A program made the translations under genes and the position numbers. Shown piece by piece: positions 34,488-42,623 of a DNA stretch of 64,000 bases (position 1 is its first letter; each line of letters starts with the position of its first letter). Source of the DNA: Sphingobacteriia bacterium (GTDB lineage Bacteria; Bacteroidota; Bacteroidia; Chitinophagales; Chitinophagaceae); contig RDZY01000018.1 of the NCBI GenBank assembly GCA_004294135.1, positions 1 through 64,000 on the forward strand. Direction: 5' to 3'. The notes beneath the pieces were generated by a model. That model was given only the letters and a program-made list of their open reading frames with translations. It did not search any database and had not been told where the DNA came from.

Positions 34488-35732
34488 ATGGCCAAACAAA
34501 CAAATTTACATTGTTCCTTTTGTGGGAGGAGTCGCGAAGAAGTAAAAATACTGATTGCGGGTCAGGAAGGGCATATCTGCGAAAACTGTGTAGAACACGC
34601 ACAGGAAATTATAGGGCAGGAATTAAATACCAAAAATGATATTTCAGGAAGTGGATCTTCTAATTTCAAATTAAATATTCGCAAGCCGCAGGAAATTAAG
34701 AAATTTTTGGATGAATATATCATTGGCCAGGATGATGCAAAGAAAGTACTAAGTGTAGCTGTTTACAATCACTATAAGCGAGTAAACAACAAACAAATTG
34801 TAGATGATGTAGAGATAGAGAAGAGTAATATTGTAATGATTGGTGAAACTGGAACTGGTAAAACATTGTTGGCAAAATCAGTAGCGCGACTATTGAATGT
34901 TCCATTTGCCATTGTTGATGCAACCGTTTTTACTGAAGCAGGCTATGTTGGAGAAGATGTAGAGAGTATGCTTACCCGTTTATTACAAAACTGTAACTAT
35001 GATGTACCCTCTGCTGAACGTGGAATTGTATATGTAGATGAAATAGATAAAATAGCTCGTAAAGGCGACAATCCATCCATTACTAGAGATGTAAGTGGAG
35101 AAGGTGTACAACAGGGTTTATTAAAAATGTTGGAAGGAACAGAAGTACTAGTTCCACCACAAGGAGGAAGAAAACATCCTGAACAAAAAATGATTAAAGT
35201 AGACACCAAAAATATATTATTCATTTGTGGTGGCGCATTTGATGGAATTGATAAGGTAATTGCTAGAAGGGTCAATACCAATGCTATTGGATTCAGTATC
35301 AACAAAGACGAACAAGAGTACCAGCGTAAAAATATTTTACAGTTTATTAATGCGCAAGATTTAAAAAGTTTTGGGCTGATACCAGAACTACTAGGAAGAT
35401 TGCCTGTAATTACGCATTTAGACCCATTGGATGCAGATACCTTAAGAAGTATATTGACTGTACCCAAGAACTCACTAATGAAACAATATGTTCGGCTTTT
35501 TGAGCTGGAAGGGATTAAGTTGGAAGTAGAAGATGATGTACTTGATTTTATGGTTACCAAGGCCTTGGAATATAAATTAGGAGCAAGGGGTTTAAGGAGT
35601 ATATGCGAGAGCATTCTTACCGATGCTATGTTTGAACTTCCTGGATCTAATACAGCTAAGTTGCGGGTGACACTTGATTATGCCATAAAAATGTTTGGAA
35701 AGAGTAAGCTTAGTGCGTTAAAAGTAGCGTAG
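34488..35732 (+). CDS. clpX: ClpX ATPase, substrate-unfolding subunit
   Basis: A 414-residue AAA+ unfoldase. The N-terminal zinc-binding domain has four cysteines (CSFCG and CENC, residues about 9-36). Walker A is GETGTGKT, Walker B is VYVDEIDK, and the pore region and sensor motifs follow. The ClpP-docking IGF loop is present in [13 protein letters not shown]. It lies 114 bp after the second clpP gene on the same strand and serves both ClpP paralogues as the only ClpX visible. Confidence 0.97.
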   Translation: MAKQTNLHCSFCGRSREEVKILIAGQEGHICENCVEHAQEIIGQELNTKNDISGSGSSNFKLNIRKPQEIKKFLDEYIIGQDDAKKVLSVAVYNHYKRVNNKQIVDDVEIEKSNIVMIGETGTGKTLLAKSVARLLNVPFAIVDATVFTEAGYVGEDVESMLTRLLQNCNYDVPSAERGIVYVDEIDKIARKGDNPSITRDVSGEGVQQGLLKMLEGTEVLVPPQGGRKHPEQKMIKVDTKNILFICGGAFDGIDKVIARRVNTNAIGFSINKDEQEYQRKNILQFINAQDLKSFGLIPELLGRLPVITHLDPLDADTLRSILTVPKNSLMKQYVRLFELEGIKLEVEDDVLDFMVTKALEYKLGARGLRSICESILTDAMFELPGSNTAKLRVTLDYAIKMFGKSKLSALKVA

Positions 35733-35787
35733 AAAATAAACGATTGATTCGTGAATGCCAGGTGGCAAACCCAATAAATATAATTGT

Positions 35788-35949
35788 ATGAATGAACTTT
35801 TAGAAAAATTAATGGCGGAAGCTAAACTAGATGCTAATCAAGCGCAGCAAGCCATCAATACAATTGCGGCATTTGTAAAAGAAAAATTTCCAATGTTGGG
35901 TGGTGCTGTTGATCAGATATTTGCAGCTGGGAGTAAAAACGACGATTAA
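35788..35949 (+). CDS. Small helical protein of unknown function
   Basis: A 53-residue protein: two amphipathic helices (MNELLEKLMAEAKLD, ANQAQQAINTIAAFVKEKF) followed by PMLGGAVDQIFAAG and an acidic end. The ATG at 35788 is chosen over an open upstream extension, since the helical sequence begins there. The pattern looks like small conserved Bacteroidota proteins near clpX or with DUF2267/DUF2780-like helical repeats, but no family is firmly recognised. It follows clpX after 55 bp on the same strand. Confidence 0.6.
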   Translation: MNELLEKLMAEAKLDANQAQQAINTIAAFVKEKFPMLGGAVDQIFAAGSKNDD

Positions 35950-35969
35950 AATCTTTTTGTGTTTTATAA

Positions 35970-37895
35970 TTAAGATGGTAAGGTAATAATAAAAGTACTA
36001 CCAGTGCCTGCTACACTGGTAATAGACATGCTACCACCATGTCTATTTATTAAATCACTGCACAACATCAACCCAAACCCACTTCCCTTTTCCATATTTG
36101 TACCCGCAGTGGTATAATATTGTTTGGCATTTATTTTATCAATGGTTACTTGTGACATTCCAATTCCAGAGTCGCTAACTTTTAAAACTGATATTCCATC
36201 CTCATGAATAGCAGATACACTAATAATACCGTTGATTGGCGTAAATTTAATTGCGTTACTGATTAGATTTCTTAGTATGATTCGAGTCATTTCCTTGTCT
36301 GCTATTATTTGCAACTCAGGTTCTATGGCAATATTGAAACTTATTTTTTTCCGCTCCAAAAGCATATGATGTTCCGATTCAAGGCCTTTCACCAATTGGA
36401 AAATATAAACTTGGTTTTTCTCAATATTTTTTCCAGCCATTTGTCCCTTTAACCAAAATAATAAATTATCTAAAAGAGAAGTGGTGCCCATATATTGCGA
36501 CTCCAATTGAATCAGCAGTTGTTTGGACTGATCTTCTGGAACGATTCCTTGATTCACTAGGTTCAATATCCCTTTTGTATTAACAAGTGGAGTTCTAAGA
36601 TCGTGGGAAATAATAGAGAGTAGTTTATTCTTTGTTTTAATATCTGCTTCAAGCAGTTTATTTTGTTCAAATATCTCTTCATTTAGACTTTTAACATGTA
36701 CTATCTGTTTTTCAATCTGTACATTTTTTGTACGCAATTCAATCGACATCATTCTTTGTCGTTGGTAATAAATGAATACAAGAACAGACAAAGTTCCCAT
36801 TACTATAAAAGTAAAGGTTGCAGCAGTAAGAATAGAAAGTTGTTCATCAGAAGCTTTTTCTGCTCGAATCATGGCATTTTCACCATCAAGTCTAATAACT
36901 TGTTGTTTCTTAATTACTTCTATAAAATTAGCAGCATATTCGTTTTCAGTTTTTCTACGTTTATTTAATTCTAGTATGGCACTGTCTTGCCAAATAATGG
37001 CCATTTTTGTATTATCTTGTAATCTATAATTGGCAATAATCTGGTTAATGCTGGTCTCAATTAAGCCATACGCATTAATTGATTTTGCAGCGAAATACGA
37101 TTGTTTACTCAATGAAAGTGCGCTTGTAAAATTATCGCCCTTCAATTCTATCTCTGCCAGTTTTAGTAAGTTGCAGGATTTGCCAAATTGATCATTCAAT
37201 TGAATATCAATACCAAGTGATTGGTTAAAGAATGATTTTGAAGCGCTATACTCATTCTTTATAAATGCTACCAAGCCTAAATGATACAAAGCTTTCTTCT
37301 CACCGTATTGATACTTTATTTTTTTACTAATGCGGAAGGCGTCACTAAAAAATATTATGGCAGAATCTAAGCGTTCTTTTTTAAGATTAACCAGCCCTAA
37401 TCCATTTTTTATATTAGCAAGTTCTTCCTCTTTCTTTAGCAGGGTATAAATATCAAAGGATTTCCTAAATAAGGAAGCAGCTTCAGTTAGTTTTTCTTCT
37501 GATAGCAGTGCAGATGCAATTTGATAGTTGGTTTTGGCAATATTAAAAGTGTCTTTAGTACGCCTAAATATATCCAATGCCAAATAATAGTCAGTAATTG
37601 CTCTTTTGGTAAACCCTTGTTGCTGATAAATACCACCTTCATATAAGTAGGAAACAGCAAGTCCTTTTTTATAGTTGATTTGTGTAGCAGTATTCTGGGT
37701 AACAATTAAACTATTAAAAGATTCTGATACGTTAAACCGTTTTTGTTGAAAAGCCAATTCATTTAATGAATCTACAAAGCGGGTAGTACGAAAATTTTTT
37801 TGTGCTACAATTGGGGTTATCAATAGAATTGATGCGCAACAAAAAAATAAGCGGACTACAGTATATTGGGGGATGAATTTCTGTAGAACATTCAT
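35970..37895 (-). CDS. TPR-containing membrane histidine kinase
   Basis: A 641-residue sensor kinase. After a signal-like N-terminal helix (about 14-31) there is a periplasmic region of tetratricopeptide-type repeats (about 45-300), a membrane helix near 355-377 (FTFIVMGTLSVLVFIYYQ), a coiled coil, and the kinase core: H431 in IISHDLRTP, N box RNLISNAIKFTP, G1 SDSGIGMS and G2 GSGFGLMLCSDLI. TPR kinases are common orphan sensors in Bacteroidota. No response regulator gene is adjacent. Convergent with the small gene after clpX. Confidence 0.92.
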   Translation of the reverse strand: MNVLQKFIPQYTVVRLFFCCASILLITPIVAQKNFRTTRFVDSLNELAFQQKRFNVSESFNSLIVTQNTATQINYKKGLAVSYLYEGGIYQQQGFTKRAITDYYLALDIFRRTKDTFNIAKTNYQIASALLSEEKLTEAASLFRKSFDIYTLLKKEEELANIKNGLGLVNLKKERLDSAIIFFSDAFRISKKIKYQYGEKKALYHLGLVAFIKNEYSASKSFFNQSLGIDIQLNDQFGKSCNLLKLAEIELKGDNFTSALSLSKQSYFAAKSINAYGLIETSINQIIANYRLQDNTKMAIIWQDSAILELNKRRKTENEYAANFIEVIKKQQVIRLDGENAMIRAEKASDEQLSILTAATFTFIVMGTLSVLVFIYYQRQRMMSIELRTKNVQIEKQIVHVKSLNEEIFEQNKLLEADIKTKNKLLSIISHDLRTPLVNTKGILNLVNQGIVPEDQSKQLLIQLESQYMGTTSLLDNLLFWLKGQMAGKNIEKNQVYIFQLVKGLESEHHMLLERKKISFNIAIEPELQIIADKEMTRIILRNLISNAIKFTPINGIISVSAIHEDGISVLKVSDSGIGMSQVTIDKINAKQYYTTAGTNMEKGSGFGLMLCSDLINRHGGSMSITSVAGTGSTFIITLPS

Positions 37896-37926
37896 ATTGG
37901 ATGTTAAGTTACAAAGTTTTACTCAT

Positions 37927-37954
37927 TAAAAAGGAGCCCTTTTAAAAGAGCTCC
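37927..37954 (-). terminator. Terminator for the minus-strand ComEA-like/PhnP-like genes
   Basis: GGAGC (37933-37937) pairs with GCTCC (37950-37954) around an AT-rich inner palindrome (CTTTTAAAAG). Read on the minus strand it is followed by a run of five T. It lies about 150 bp downstream of the gene at 38106. Confidence 0.65.
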
Positions 37955-38105
37955 AATTATATGCATGCAATCGCAAAAAAGAATAAATCAGGCATTAGAA
38001 TTTTAGCTAAGTCTGAATTTTCAAAGTTCAATACCCAATAATAGTGCATTTTGTGGAATCATCCATTATTATTTTTTAATTGGGCATGGTATTATTGCTT
38101 AATTA

Positions 38106-39008
38106 TCAGAGTTTAAAAAAAGGCAGTATTTCATTGAAGATGGTTTCATTAATAAATACAATCTTTTTCAAGTCGCCCAGCTCCAAAAAAGGACCATATT
38201 CTTTACGGTAGTTCACAATGGCCTCTGCTATATCACTTCTAACTCCTACTGCCTTCATTGCTTTAGCAGAAGCTAGGTTAAGGTTTAATTTTTCTGATTT
38301 CACGGCTGTTTCAGTACCGCTAAATCTAAGGAAGGGGCGTAAAATCTGAAATACCGAATCTTTGATGCCGTACGTTTTTTGCACCTGATCAATATCAGCA
38401 AATCCTCCTAATTTCTCCCTGAACTTAATGATTCTAGCGGCCAGTACTGGGCCAATACCGGGTAATTGTTCCCAATCCTTTGCTGTTGCTGTATTGATAT
38501 CAATGGGTGAGATGGTTTTTTGGAGTGCGGGTACCGTATGGATATATCTATTGGCATTGGACGAGTGAAGAGCGGGTGCCTCCGTTCGCGGAATCCGAAT
38601 ATACGGAATCAGTGCGTCTGCGGTTGCCTTTTGCAGTCCCCATATTTTTCTGAGGTCTTCCGCCACTTTAAATCTTCCACCCTTGCTTCTATAATTGAGT
38701 AGGGTTTGAATGGTTTTTTCCTTCAATCCCAATGCTTGCCAGTCTTTCTCACCAATGGTATTGGGATCGAAATAAAAGTAATGGATATTGTACATGGATG
38801 CACTATTCGCTGCTTCCATTGGTTTTGGGTTTACCATTGCGGGCACTTGAAATAGTTTCAGCAACGCAGTATCTATTTTTACTAAATCTGGTTTTGCACG
38901 ATAATATTGGGGCAACCATAAAAATGCAATGATGATTGCTAGTAAGATAAAAATACCCATGCGTTCTTTACGCGTAAAGCGTAGGTATTCATTTAACCAT
39001 TTTTTCAT
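38106..39008 (-). CDS. Helix-hairpin-helix (ComEA-like) DNA-binding protein
   Basis: A 300-residue protein with one N-terminal membrane helix (about residues 18-35, GIFILLAIIIAFLW) and three helix-hairpin-helix repeats: KTIQTLLNYRSKGGRF about 100, the ComEA-like DINTATAKDWEQLPGIGPVL about 175, and LNLASAKAMKAVGVRSDIAE about 245. ComEA-type proteins bind incoming DNA in competence; in Bacteroidota this domain also occurs without other competence genes. Start chosen at the ATG at 39008 (MKKWLNEYLRF); a TTG six codons upstream is also open. It begins 22 bp after the PhnP-like gene and is probably co-transcribed. Confidence 0.85.
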   Translation of the reverse strand: MKKWLNEYLRFTRKERMGIFILLAIIIAFLWLPQYYRAKPDLVKIDTALLKLFQVPAMVNPKPMEAANSASMYNIHYFYFDPNTIGEKDWQALGLKEKTIQTLLNYRSKGGRFKVAEDLRKIWGLQKATADALIPYIRIPRTEAPALHSSNANRYIHTVPALQKTISPIDINTATAKDWEQLPGIGPVLAARIIKFREKLGGFADIDQVQKTYGIKDSVFQILRPFLRFSGTETAVKSEKLNLNLASAKAMKAVGVRSDIAEAIVNYRKEYGPFLELGDLKKIVFINETIFNEILPFFKL

Positions 39009-39030
39009 TTCCTTAAACTTTGTCAAGGAA

Positions 39031-39807
39031 TTACAAACTAAGGGTCAGCCCATCATAAGCCAGTTGAATATGCGAAGGAAGTTCGCGATTCACTTCGGCG
39101 TGTTTACCCATTTGGTGACTGATATGGGTAAAATAGACTTTAGGCACTTGGGTTGCCTCAGCAATTGCCAATGCCTCCTGCAAGGTAAAATGCGATAAGT
39201 GTTTTTCTTTTCTTAGTGCGTTAAGCACCAATACTGATGATCCTTTTACTTTCTCCAATTCAATATCTGCTATCTTATTTGCATCGGTGATATAGGTAAA
39301 ATCACCCATTCTAAAGCCGAGTACTGGCATTTTATGGTGCAACACTTCAATGGGAATTATGGGTATATCTCCAATAGTAAAAGGAGCAAGATCTATGGTA
39401 TTGAGTTGCAAATCTGGCACACCTGGATATTTAGTATCGGAAAAAGCGTAGTAATAATCTCTTTTAATGGCTTCTTCTGTGAATGGATTGGCATAGATCT
39501 GCATGGCTTTTTTTGAAAAGAAATTAAAGGCACGGATATCATCAAGCCCCGCCATATGATCTTTGTGTGGATGGGTAAATACCACTGCATCTAAGTGGTT
39601 GGTGTTGGTACGAAGCATTTGGTAACGAAAATCGGGGGTGGTATCTATCACAATGGTTGTGCTGGGCGACTGTACCAGTACACTGCTTCGAAGTCTTTTA
39701 TCGTTCGGATCATTTGAAGTACATACAGAACAGTCGCAGCCAATCATTGGAATACCAGTGCTGGTGCCAGTTCCAAGAAATTGTATTTTTATAGAGTGCG
39801 TATTCAC
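39031..39807 (-). CDS. PhnP-like metallo-beta-lactamase-fold hydrolase
   Basis: A 258-residue metal-dependent phosphodiesterase-like protein. The N terminus GTGTSTGIPMIGCDCSVC includes the cysteines typical of PhnP-type enzymes, and the metal motif THPHKDHMAGLDDIR (HxHxDH) is complete. Further ligands are H in VLHHKMPVLGFR and H in YFTHISHQMG. PhnP cleaves cyclic ribose phosphates; relatives act on other phosphodiesters. No phosphonate genes are nearby, so the substrate is open. Confidence 0.9.
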   Translation of the reverse strand: MNTHSIKIQFLGTGTSTGIPMIGCDCSVCTSNDPNDKRLRSSVLVQSPSTTIVIDTTPDFRYQMLRTNTNHLDAVVFTHPHKDHMAGLDDIRAFNFFSKKAMQIYANPFTEEAIKRDYYYAFSDTKYPGVPDLQLNTIDLAPFTIGDIPIIPIEVLHHKMPVLGFRMGDFTYITDANKIADIELEKVKGSSVLVLNALRKEKHLSHFTLQEALAIAEATQVPKVYFTHISHQMGKHAEVNRELPSHIQLAYDGLTLSL

Positions 39808-39860
39808 CCAATAAAATTAAGTGAATTAGTGGTTAATAGAACAGGTATATACCGCAATTA

Positions 39861-40133
39861 TTAAGCTTCGGTAACGGATTTTTTCACCACTGATTCGTAA
39901 AGCTTTTGTGATTCCAGTGTAAGTTTATCGTATTGTATTGCCAGTTGGGGTATGATTTCCATCAAGGTATTGATGCGTCCTTCTGTATTCAAAAATTTAT
40001 TCAATACCACTACCCTCCTAGCTTCTAGCAAACACCAGCCACTCTGAAAAGTACCTCGCTCGTAGCGAACTACATAACCAGATTCTCCCAGAACATCTTC
40101 CAATTTATCTACTGTAGTTTGTGTGTATTTCAT
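39861..40133 (-). CDS. Conserved small protein of unknown function
   Basis: A 90-residue soluble protein. Its central block VVRYERGTFQSGWCLLEARR and VVVLNKFLNTEGRI is a pattern seen in many Bacteroidota genomes as a conserved hypothetical protein, sometimes near metallo-hydrolases. A C-terminal helix follows. No function is known. It is preceded by a 62-bp tandem repeat holding two small ORFs in the same direction, the second ending 9 bp before this start codon. Its own start context (CACATGAAAT) is the same as in the repeats. Confidence 0.75.
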   Translation of the reverse strand: MKYTQTTVDKLEDVLGESGYVVRYERGTFQSGWCLLEARRVVVLNKFLNTEGRINTLMEIIPQLAIQYDKLTLESQKLYESVVKKSVTEA

Positions 40134-40142
40134 GTGTATATT

Positions 40143-40208
40143 TTAGTTGGCCATATGGAATTCGCTAATTAACATTTCGGTTGGTAACAAATTCTTGTTA
40201 TGGCTCAT
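40143..40208 (-). CDS. Candidate 21-residue small ORF in repeat copy 1
   Basis: ATG to stop of 22 codons, beginning MSHNKNLLPTEMLISEFH and ending MAN. It stops 9 bp before the start codon of the 90-residue gene and begins 8 bp after the stop of the similar ORF in repeat copy 2. Both are overlapped by a tiny start-stop ORF (ATGAAATGA). It may be a leader peptide; it may equally be chance within a recent duplication. Confidence 0.35.
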   Translation of the reverse strand: MSHNKNLLPTEMLISEFHMAN

Positions 40209-40216
40209 TTCATGTG
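40155..40216. repeat. 62-bp direct repeat, copy 1
   Basis: Identical over 62 bp to 40244-40305 (period 89 bp). It contains the hairpin TAACAA-attc-TTGTTA. The repeat ends in CATGTG, and on the minus strand starts with CACATGAAAT, the same as the start context of the downstream gene. Confidence 0.95.
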
Positions 40217-40297
40217 TTAATATTTATTTTTTTTAATGGTCACATGGAATTCGCTAATTAACATTTCGGTTGGTAACAAATTCTTGTTATGGCTCAT
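40217..40297 (-). CDS. Candidate 26-residue small ORF in repeat copy 2
   Basis: ATG to stop of 27 codons, beginning with the same 18 residues as the copy 1 ORF (MSHNKNLLPTEMLISEFH) and ending VTIKKNKY. Stops 8 bp before the ATG of the copy 1 ORF. Same direction as the 90-residue gene. Confidence 0.3.
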   Translation of the reverse strand: MSHNKNLLPTEMLISEFHVTIKKNKY

Positions 40298-40305
40298 TTC
40301 ATGTG
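40244..40305. repeat. 62-bp direct repeat, copy 2
   Basis: Second exact copy of the unit at 40155-40216. The absence of any mismatch indicates a recent duplication or gene conversion. Between the copies lies an AT-rich spacer of 27 bp. The remaining 112 bp up to porX hold no gene. Confidence 0.95.
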
Positions 40306-40417
40306 ATTCAACCCAAAAGGAAATTAATTCTGTTACAAAAATAACTTTAGCAAGCCAGTGATGGGGCTTGATTTATCCACAAAACAATACAAGGTGTACG
40401 ATCTAGGGTGTATCCTA

Positions 40418-41974
40418 CTACTTACTCTCCATCTTAATCAACGGCACAATCATTTCTTCGAGGCTGATACCACCATGCTGAAAACTATTGCGGTAATAGT
40501 TAACGTAATGATTGTAATTATTGGGATAACAAAGAAACCCATCTTCCCGGGCAAAAATAAAAGAAGAGTTAATAGTCGGTACGGGCAACCCCGCTTTTAA
40601 AGGATCTTTAAAGGCTAGCATATCCCGCTCCTCATAATTCAGGTTACGGCCATGTTTGTAGCGCAAATTGGCCGTAGTTTGTTTATCTCCAATTACTTTA
40701 TGCGGTGTTTTAACCCGTACACTTCCATGATCTGTTGCCAGAATGATTCTGATTTTTTTACCCGCAATTTTTTTTAATGCTTGGTGAAGTGGGCTGTGCT
40801 CGAACCAGCTTTTAGTAAGGCTTCTATAACTGGCTTCATCACTAGCCAGTTCTTTCAGTACTTCCATTTCGGTACGGGCGTGACTGAGCATGTCTACAAA
40901 ATTGTACACAATAATATTCAGGTCGTTGCCCAATAAGTTGTGAATATTGTTCATCAAGTATTGACCATCTTGGTGATTCACTATTTTATGGTAACTATGT
41001 TTCACAGGCTCTTTTTTTAATCGCTTAAGCTGTGTTATTAAAAAATCTTCTTCAAATAAATTCTTACCCCCTTCTTCTTCATCATTCTTCCATTGTTGCG
41101 GAAACTTTTTTTCAATTTCTGCTGGCATCATTCCTGCGAATATGGCGTTGCGACAGTATTGTGTGGCGGTAGGAAGAATGGAATAAAAAGCATCTTCTTC
41201 CAGTATTCTAAAGCTTTCTGAAAAAATAGGTTGAATAGCTTTCCATTGGTCGTAGCGAAGATTATCAATCAAAATAAAAAACAAAGGAATATCTTTTTCT
41301 AAGTGGGGTAATACTTTAAACTGCATCAACTGGTGACTCATAATGGGCGCATCAGCACTTGCCGTTCTCACCCAGTCTTCATAATTTCTGCTGATAAATT
41401 TTCCGAAAGCGGCATTGGCTTCTTTTTTCTGGTTGCTCAAAATTTCGCGCATTTCGGGACTATCACTTTTTTCCATTTCCAGTTCCCAGTAAACCAATTT
41501 TTTATAAAGCTCAACCCACTCGCGATGATCGGGATTTGCAGATAATGCCATGAATAATTCACTGAATTGCTGTTGAAAAGAAGTGGTGGTTTTTTCAGCA
41601 ACGAGTCTTTTATTGTCAATGATTTTTTTTAAGCTCAACAAAACTTGGTTGGGATTTACGGGCTTAATTAAATAATCTGCAATCTGACTGCCTATGGCTT
41701 CATCCATCAGGTTCTCTGTTTCGTTTTTGGTAATTAAAACAATAGGCAATTGTTGTTGCAAGGCTTTCATCCGCGTAAGCGTTTCTAAGCCAGTGATGCC
41801 GGGCATACTTTCGTCCATCAACACCACATCAATTTGATTATTTTGAATGAATTCAATGGCATCAAATCCGTTAGTAAGGGTATGAACTCGATAACCTTTA
41901 CCTTCCAGAAAAATCTTTTGCGATTGCAGGCTTTCAATTTCATCATCCACCCAAAGTATAGTTGCAATAGACAT
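40418..41974 (-). CDS. porX: PorX-type response regulator with PglZ phosphatase domain
   Basis: A 518-residue regulator of the type IX secretion system. The receiver domain (1-120) has D10/D11, phospho-acceptor D54 (VLMDESMPG) and K104 (YLIKPVNP). A helical linker is followed by an alkaline-phosphatase-superfamily PglZ domain (about 205-515), with metal or nucleophile residues in LIDNLRYDQW, PTATQYCRN and ATDHGSVRV. The fusion is characteristic of PorX, which in Porphyromonas and Flavobacterium works with the PorY kinase, binds zinc and cleaves oligonucleotides. PorY is not in this window. The gene stands alone. Confidence 0.95.
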   Translation of the reverse strand: MSIATILWVDDEIESLQSQKIFLEGKGYRVHTLTNGFDAIEFIQNNQIDVVLMDESMPGITGLETLTRMKALQQQLPIVLITKNETENLMDEAIGSQIADYLIKPVNPNQVLLSLKKIIDNKRLVAEKTTTSFQQQFSELFMALSANPDHREWVELYKKLVYWELEMEKSDSPEMREILSNQKKEANAAFGKFISRNYEDWVRTASADAPIMSHQLMQFKVLPHLEKDIPLFFILIDNLRYDQWKAIQPIFSESFRILEEDAFYSILPTATQYCRNAIFAGMMPAEIEKKFPQQWKNDEEEGGKNLFEEDFLITQLKRLKKEPVKHSYHKIVNHQDGQYLMNNIHNLLGNDLNIIVYNFVDMLSHARTEMEVLKELASDEASYRSLTKSWFEHSPLHQALKKIAGKKIRIILATDHGSVRVKTPHKVIGDKQTTANLRYKHGRNLNYEERDMLAFKDPLKAGLPVPTINSSFIFAREDGFLCYPNNYNHYVNYYRNSFQHGGISLEEMIVPLIKMESK

Positions 41975-42575
41975 AATAAAGAATTAATTGTGTATGGAAA
42001 ACGGCTAAGCCTTTGTAAACCTATCTAAAATTAATTGAAATAAAAATTTATTTGAAATGTAGGAAATTGCCAATAATAACAAATGTATAAACTGTTGTAT
42101 TGATGCAATAATAATACCACAAGTTTAACAGAAGTCATTTTATTTGAAGAGGTCTGATTTCTTGGAAGGTTAATGCTAATAACCTAATTTTAAATATAGG
42201 CTGCAATTTTGCGAGACTACTTATAATATCAACAATTTAGCAAATGAAGAATTTAAAAGAGATGTCTTGTCCTAAATTTGGTTGATGATTAATCGTCACT
42301 TAAATTTGGACAAAATATGCAATAAAAAAGATCAGTAAAATTGAACCAGCATAGATGCTACGCCTTTACTACATATTTCCAAATAGCGCAAAAAAACCTC
42401 ATCTAAAGCATATTAAAATGGGGAGCTTTCACCGCCAATCCACAAAGATCATACAGTAGAGTGGCTTGTAAGGTTACAAAAACGGTTTAATATAACTTAC
42501 AACCAATGCCCCATTACAATAAGCCAGATATTATTACTGGCAGGGCGAGTTATTATACCCTACCATCTATTCCCC
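41975..42575. other. Long non-coding gap with imperfect inverted repeats
   Basis: About 600 bp without an intact gene between porX and the HD-domain gene. It holds the imperfect palindrome at 42267-42313 and a shorter inverted repeat (TTGTAAG at 42466-42472 with CTTACAA at 42496-42502). One frame near its right end is open for about 57 codons without an ATG (includes HTVEWLVRLQKRFNITYN), possibly a gene remnant. No RNA gene recognised. Confidence 0.5.
42267..42313. repeat. Imperfect long palindrome
   Basis: TTGTCCtAAATTT (42267-42279) pairs with AAATTTGGACAA (42302-42313) with one bulged T, enclosing a second near-palindrome around GATTAATC. It resembles a mobile-element end or a large operator; no transposase is nearby. 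Confidence 0.6.
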
Positions 42576-42583
42576 TACCTTTG
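42576..42583 (+). promoter_or_regulatory. -7 element for the HD-domain/lipid A cluster
   Basis: TACCTTTG matches TAnnTTTG and lies 41 bp before the start of the HD-domain gene, the first gene of the lipid A cluster. Confidence 0.6.
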
Positions 42584-42623
42584 CAAACAGCAAAATAGGC
42601 TGATTTACTAATTCATCAACTAC

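Noticed and set aside
34997..35614. 205-codon minus-strand frame inside clpX
   Set aside because: Serine-rich shadow of the clpX reading frame with no independent support.
40155..40305. CRISPR-like reading of the 62-bp repeat
   Set aside because: Only two units, repeat far longer than CRISPR repeats, AT-rich 27-bp spacer and no cas genes.
40418..41974. PglZ domain as part of a BREX defence system
   Set aside because: The receiver-PglZ fusion is the PorX architecture, and no brxC, pglX or brxL genes are present.
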